The notes below the pieces were generated by a model. That model was not told the DNA's origin, ran no database searches, and saw only the letters and a list, made by a program, of their open reading frames with translations. Below, piece after piece: positions 61,199-64,000 of a DNA stretch of 64,000 nucleotides. Made by a program: the position numbers and the translations under genes. How positions within the stretch are numbered: position 1 is the stretch's first letter; every line of letters begins with the position of its first letter. The stretch covers positions 1 through 64,000 of the forward strand of contig JBAYIE010000009.1 of assembly GCA_041665785.1 (NCBI GenBank), given 5' to 3'. The stretch is from JBAYIE01 sp041665785. Its GTDB lineage: Bacteria; Bacteroidota; Bacteroidia; UKL13-3.

Positions 61199-62752
61199 TT
61201 ATTTGGTATTAAGCGTAATAAACGGCACCATCATTTCTTCCATACTGATTCCTCCATGCTGAAAAGAATTGGAATAGAGTTTTACATGGTAATTGAAATT
61301 GTTGGGATAAGCCATAAAATCATTGTTTGTGGCAAATACATAGCGGGTGCTCATGTTTTGTTTAGGTAAGAAAGCTTCTTCCGGATTCTTCACCGTAAAT
61401 AATTCACTCTCGTCGTAATTCAGGTTGCGGCCTTGCTTGTAACGCAGGTTGGTGCTGGTACTGCGATCGCCGATAATTTTAACCGGATTTTGTACACGGA
61501 TGGAGCCGTGATCTGTGGTTAGAATAATACGCGCCTTTTTTTGAATAATGCGTTTGATGGCATCAAAAAGGGGAGAGTGTTCAAACCACGAAACGGTAAT
61601 GCTGCGATATGCCGCTTCATCTTCGGCTAATTCTTTCATCACATTCATCTCAGTGCGGGCATGACTCAGCATATCCACAAAATTGTATACGATTACATTC
61701 AACGGATTGTTGAATAAATTGGGAATCTGATCTACCAGATTTCTCCCGGCATCGAGGTTGGTCACTTTGGTGTAAGAGAACTTTTCTTTGTATCCCAGGC
61801 GTTGCAATTGATGTGCAAGCAATTCTTCTTCGTATTTATTTTTTCCTTCGTCTTCCTCTTCATCCACCCATAAATCAGGATGTATTTTATCGATCTCTGA
61901 AGGCATGATCCCTGCAAAGAAGGCGTTTCGGGCATAATGCGTCGTAGTGGGTAAAATGGTCAGGTATGTCTCTTCCTGTTCAATATTCATGTATTCGGCC
62001 AGAATGGGTTGAACCATTTTCCATTGATCGTAGCGAAAATTATCGAGCATGATCAGAAACACAGGAGCATCACTTTTTAAGGCAGGCAACAACATACGTT
62101 TAACCACGGTATGACTCATTGGTGGCGTTTGTGCATCGGGTTTGCGCAGGTATTGAATATAATTTTTCTTGACAAATTTGGCCCATCCGCGGTTGGCTTC
62201 ATTCTTTTGCATCGATAGTATTTCATCCATGCCGGTATCCGGGCTCGACGCCAGTTCCAGCTCCCAATACACCAGTTTTTTGTACAAATTAGACCAGGCC
62301 TCATAATCCAGATCGTCGCTGATTTCCATGCTGATATTACGGAATTCCTGTTGATAATTTTGCGCGGTCTTTTCGGTAACCAGTCGTTTGTTTTCCAGCA
62401 ATTTTTTAATCGAAAGAAGGATTTGATTGGAGTTTACCGGCTTGATCAGGTAATCGTCGATCTTACTGCCAATCGCATCTTCCATGATATGTTCTTCTTC
62501 GCTTTTGGTAATCATAACCACCGGTGTATCCGGATGTAGCGCTTTGATCATAGACAGGGTTTCGATTCCCGACAAACCAGGCATGTTTTCGTCGAGAAAG
62601 ATTACATCGAAATGGCTGTTTTTTACAGCATCAATGGCATCCAGACCGCTCGTTACTTTTTCTACATCGTATCCTTTGTTGTTCAGAAAAAGGATATGCG
62701 GTTTCAGCAAATCAATTTCATCATCAGCCCAGAGAATACGTGCATTTTTCAT
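61199..62752 (-). CDS. porX: T9SS regulator PorX (response regulator with PglZ-type domain)
   Basis: A 517-residue protein. Residues 1-125 are a receiver domain (ILWADDEIDLLKPH, phosphoacceptor Asp54 in FLDENMPG, Lys in LIKPVNS). A helical linker follows to about 205. The rest is a PglZ/alkaline phosphatase-like domain with LIMLDNFRYDQW, TTTHYARNAFFAG and TTDHGSIRV metal sites. PorX is the output regulator of type IX secretion together with PorY; five T9SS cargo genes are in this window. The ATG at 62752 marks the family start; the frame continues upstream without support. Confidence 0.94.
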   Translation of the reverse strand: MKNARILWADDEIDLLKPHILFLNNKGYDVEKVTSGLDAIDAVKNSHFDVIFLDENMPGLSGIETLSMIKALHPDTPVVMITKSEEEHIMEDAIGSKIDDYLIKPVNSNQILLSIKKLLENKRLVTEKTAQNYQQEFRNISMEISDDLDYEAWSNLYKKLVYWELELASSPDTGMDEILSMQKNEANRGWAKFVKKNYIQYLRKPDAQTPPMSHTVVKRMLLPALKSDAPVFLIMLDNFRYDQWKMVQPILAEYMNIEQEETYLTILPTTTHYARNAFFAGIMPSEIDKIHPDLWVDEEEDEGKNKYEEELLAHQLQRLGYKEKFSYTKVTNLDAGRNLVDQIPNLFNNPLNVIVYNFVDMLSHARTEMNVMKELAEDEAAYRSITVSWFEHSPLFDAIKRIIQKKARIILTTDHGSIRVQNPVKIIGDRSTSTNLRYKQGRNLNYDESELFTVKNPEEAFLPKQNMSTRYVFATNNDFMAYPNNFNYHVKLYSNSFQHGGISMEEMMVPFITLNTK

Positions 62753-62806
62753 AAAGGATATACTATGTTTGTGGTTACGAAGGTAAACGTATAAATCAGT
62801 TTTTAA

Positions 62807-64000
62807 GTGCAGCCTCACATTCACAAAAAGAAAATAATCAACGATCCGGTTTACGGCTTTGTTACCATTCCTGCAGGACTGATTTTTGAACTCATTGAAC
62901 ATCCGTTGTTTCAGCGATTGCGTCGCATCAAACAACTCGGGTTAACCAATATGGTTTATCCGGGAGCGCTGCATACCCGCTTTCAGCATGTGATTGGTGC
63001 CATGAGCCTGACTGTACAGGCAGTAGATACATTGCGTTCAAAAGGAGTGGAGATTACCGATGCGGAGGCCGAAGGAGTCTTTGCTGCCGTATTGTTGCAC
63101 GATATGGGACATGGTCCATACTCCCACACACTAGAACATGTATTGATCCGCCATGTGGATCATGAAGAAATTTCGCTGGCCTTTATGCAATACCTCAACA
63201 GGGAATTCAAAGGCCGGTTGGATTTAGCCATTCAGATTTTCACCAATAAGTATCACAAACTTTTTTTACACCAACTGGTTTCCGGACAATTGGATATGGA
63301 TCGCCTCGATTACCTCCGCCGCGACAGTTTTTACACCGGTGTACAGGAAGGAGTTATCGGACACGACCGCATTATCAATATGCTGCATGTAAAGCAGGGA
63401 GAACTGGTGATTGAGGAAAAGGGTATTTATTCCATCGAAAAATTCCTTATTGCCCGTCGGCTCATGTATTGGCAGGTTTACCTTCACAAAACAGTGGTGG
63501 CAGCCGAAACACTTTTGATACGCATACTGGAGCGTGCTGTATATCTCGCTGCAAGAGACGAAACCTTATTTGCTACACCTGCATTCCATTCTTTTCTGTA
63601 CCATCCTGTACAGCGCGAAGAATTTTTTCAGGACGATAAGAACTTATTGCAATTCAGTCAACTCGATGATGATGATGTTTTTGCATCGATCAAAGTCTGG
63701 ACATCTCATTCCGACAAGGTGCTTTCATCGCTGTGCAGCCAATTACGCAACCGGCAGCTTCCCAAAACAGAAATCAGCCATGAACCCTTTTCGCAGGAAA
63801 GGGTAGATGCGTTAATTGCTGAAGTTGCTGTTAAACAAGGAATCAGTAAAGAAGAAGCCCGTTATTTTGTGTTTACCGACAGTGTGATGAATAAAGCGTA
63901 TAGTCCTGATGGTTTTACCATTCAGGTGGCTTACCGCGATGGCCGGATACTTGATATTACCAGTGCTTCCGACCAATACAATATCTCTGCACTGGCTAAG
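62807..64000 (+). CDS. HD-domain phosphohydrolase, COG1078-like, 5' part
   Basis: A frame open to the window end (398 residues seen). It contains KKKIINDPVYGF, HPLFQRLRRIKQLG, HTRFQHVIGAM and the metal site LLHDMGHGPYSHTLEH, the pattern of the COG1078 HD family, related to dGTP triphosphohydrolases. Only a GTG start (62807) is possible since an in-frame TAA lies directly before it. It is divergent from porX with 54 bases between the starts. The substrate is unknown. Confidence 0.88.
   Translation, partial: MQPHIHKKKIINDPVYGFVTIPAGLIFELIEHPLFQRLRRIKQLGLTNMVYPGALHTRFQHVIGAMSLTVQAVDTLRSKGVEITDAEAEGVFAAVLLHDMGHGPYSHTLEHVLIRHVDHEEISLAFMQYLNREFKGRLDLAIQIFTNKYHKLFLHQLVSGQLDMDRLDYLRRDSFYTGVQEGVIGHDRIINMLHVKQGELVIEEKGIYSIEKFLIARRLMYWQVYLHKTVVAAETLLIRILERAVYLAARDETLFATPAFHSFLYHPVQREEFFQDDKNLLQFSQLDDDDVFASIKVWTSHSDKVLSSLCSQLRNRQLPKTEISHEPFSQERVDALIAEVAVKQGISKEEARYFVFTDSVMNKAYSPDGFTIQVAYRDGRILDITSASDQYNISALAK

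Overview
The window reads as ordinary chromosome of a Bacteroidota bacterium of moderate GC content. The lineage signs are: five proteins ending in a type IX secretion (T9SS) sorting domain; the T9SS regulator PorX; a fused MoaC-MoaB; a fused CcsB-CcsA; a GNAT-nitrilase fusion; DUF349, DUF1015, DUF2520, DUF502 and DUF6588 family genes; and -7 boxes of the form TAnnTTTG. Fifty-four protein genes and one tRNA are supported. The first and last genes run off the window.

1-9.1 kb: the end of a TRIC-like channel gene, mazG, then a compact molybdenum-cofactor operon (moaA, moeA, a TauE/SafE exporter, moaD, moeB-rhodanese, moaE, moaC-moaB). It ends in a 62-bp perfect palindrome that also closes a convergent IS200-like transposase gene. 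A second, related 62-bp palindrome lies on the other side of that gene. A thioredoxin-like gene and fbp follow.

9.2-16 kb: aspartokinase, folK, a deoxynucleoside kinase, a repeat-rich spacer, a WbqC-like gene, then three overlapping genes (chorismate-mutase-like, U32 family TrhP-like, ferredoxin). These three match the known needs of prephenate-dependent tRNA hydroxylation. A purine-rich repeat, a HigBA-type toxin-antitoxin pair and a lipoprotein come next.

16-38 kb: GNAT-nitrilase fusion, UPF0104 membrane protein, secreted heparinase-like protein, HMG-CoA lyase, DUF349 protein, a methyltransferase-like remnant, serC-serA-DUF1015, outer-membrane protein, rhomboid, phosphoesterase, secreted M43 protease, DUF2520, kdsC, a protein of unclear function often called asparagine synthetase B, purC, phoH.

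38-50 kb: SAM hydrolase, monooxygenase-like, LysM and glycosyltransferase operon, O-antigen ligase-like, UbiA-type prenyltransferase, DUF502, dnaX (with an A10 tract where gamma would end), lysA, a regulatory-domain protein, chromate transporter, thioredoxin, DUF6588.

50-64 kb: CoA-transferase, T9SS protein, tRNA-Lys with two structured repeats carrying copies of its 3' end, then a c-type cytochrome block (T9SS protein, six-heme-motif protein, one-heme T9SS protein, CcsBA, OB-fold lipoprotein), PorX, and the start of an HD-domain hydrolase gene.

The most interesting items are the chorismate mutase-TrhP-ferredoxin cassette, the palindrome that supplies the stop codons of two converging genes, the dnaX slippery tract, the covarying hairpins beside tRNA-Lys, and the cytochrome fused to a cell-surface type N-terminus.
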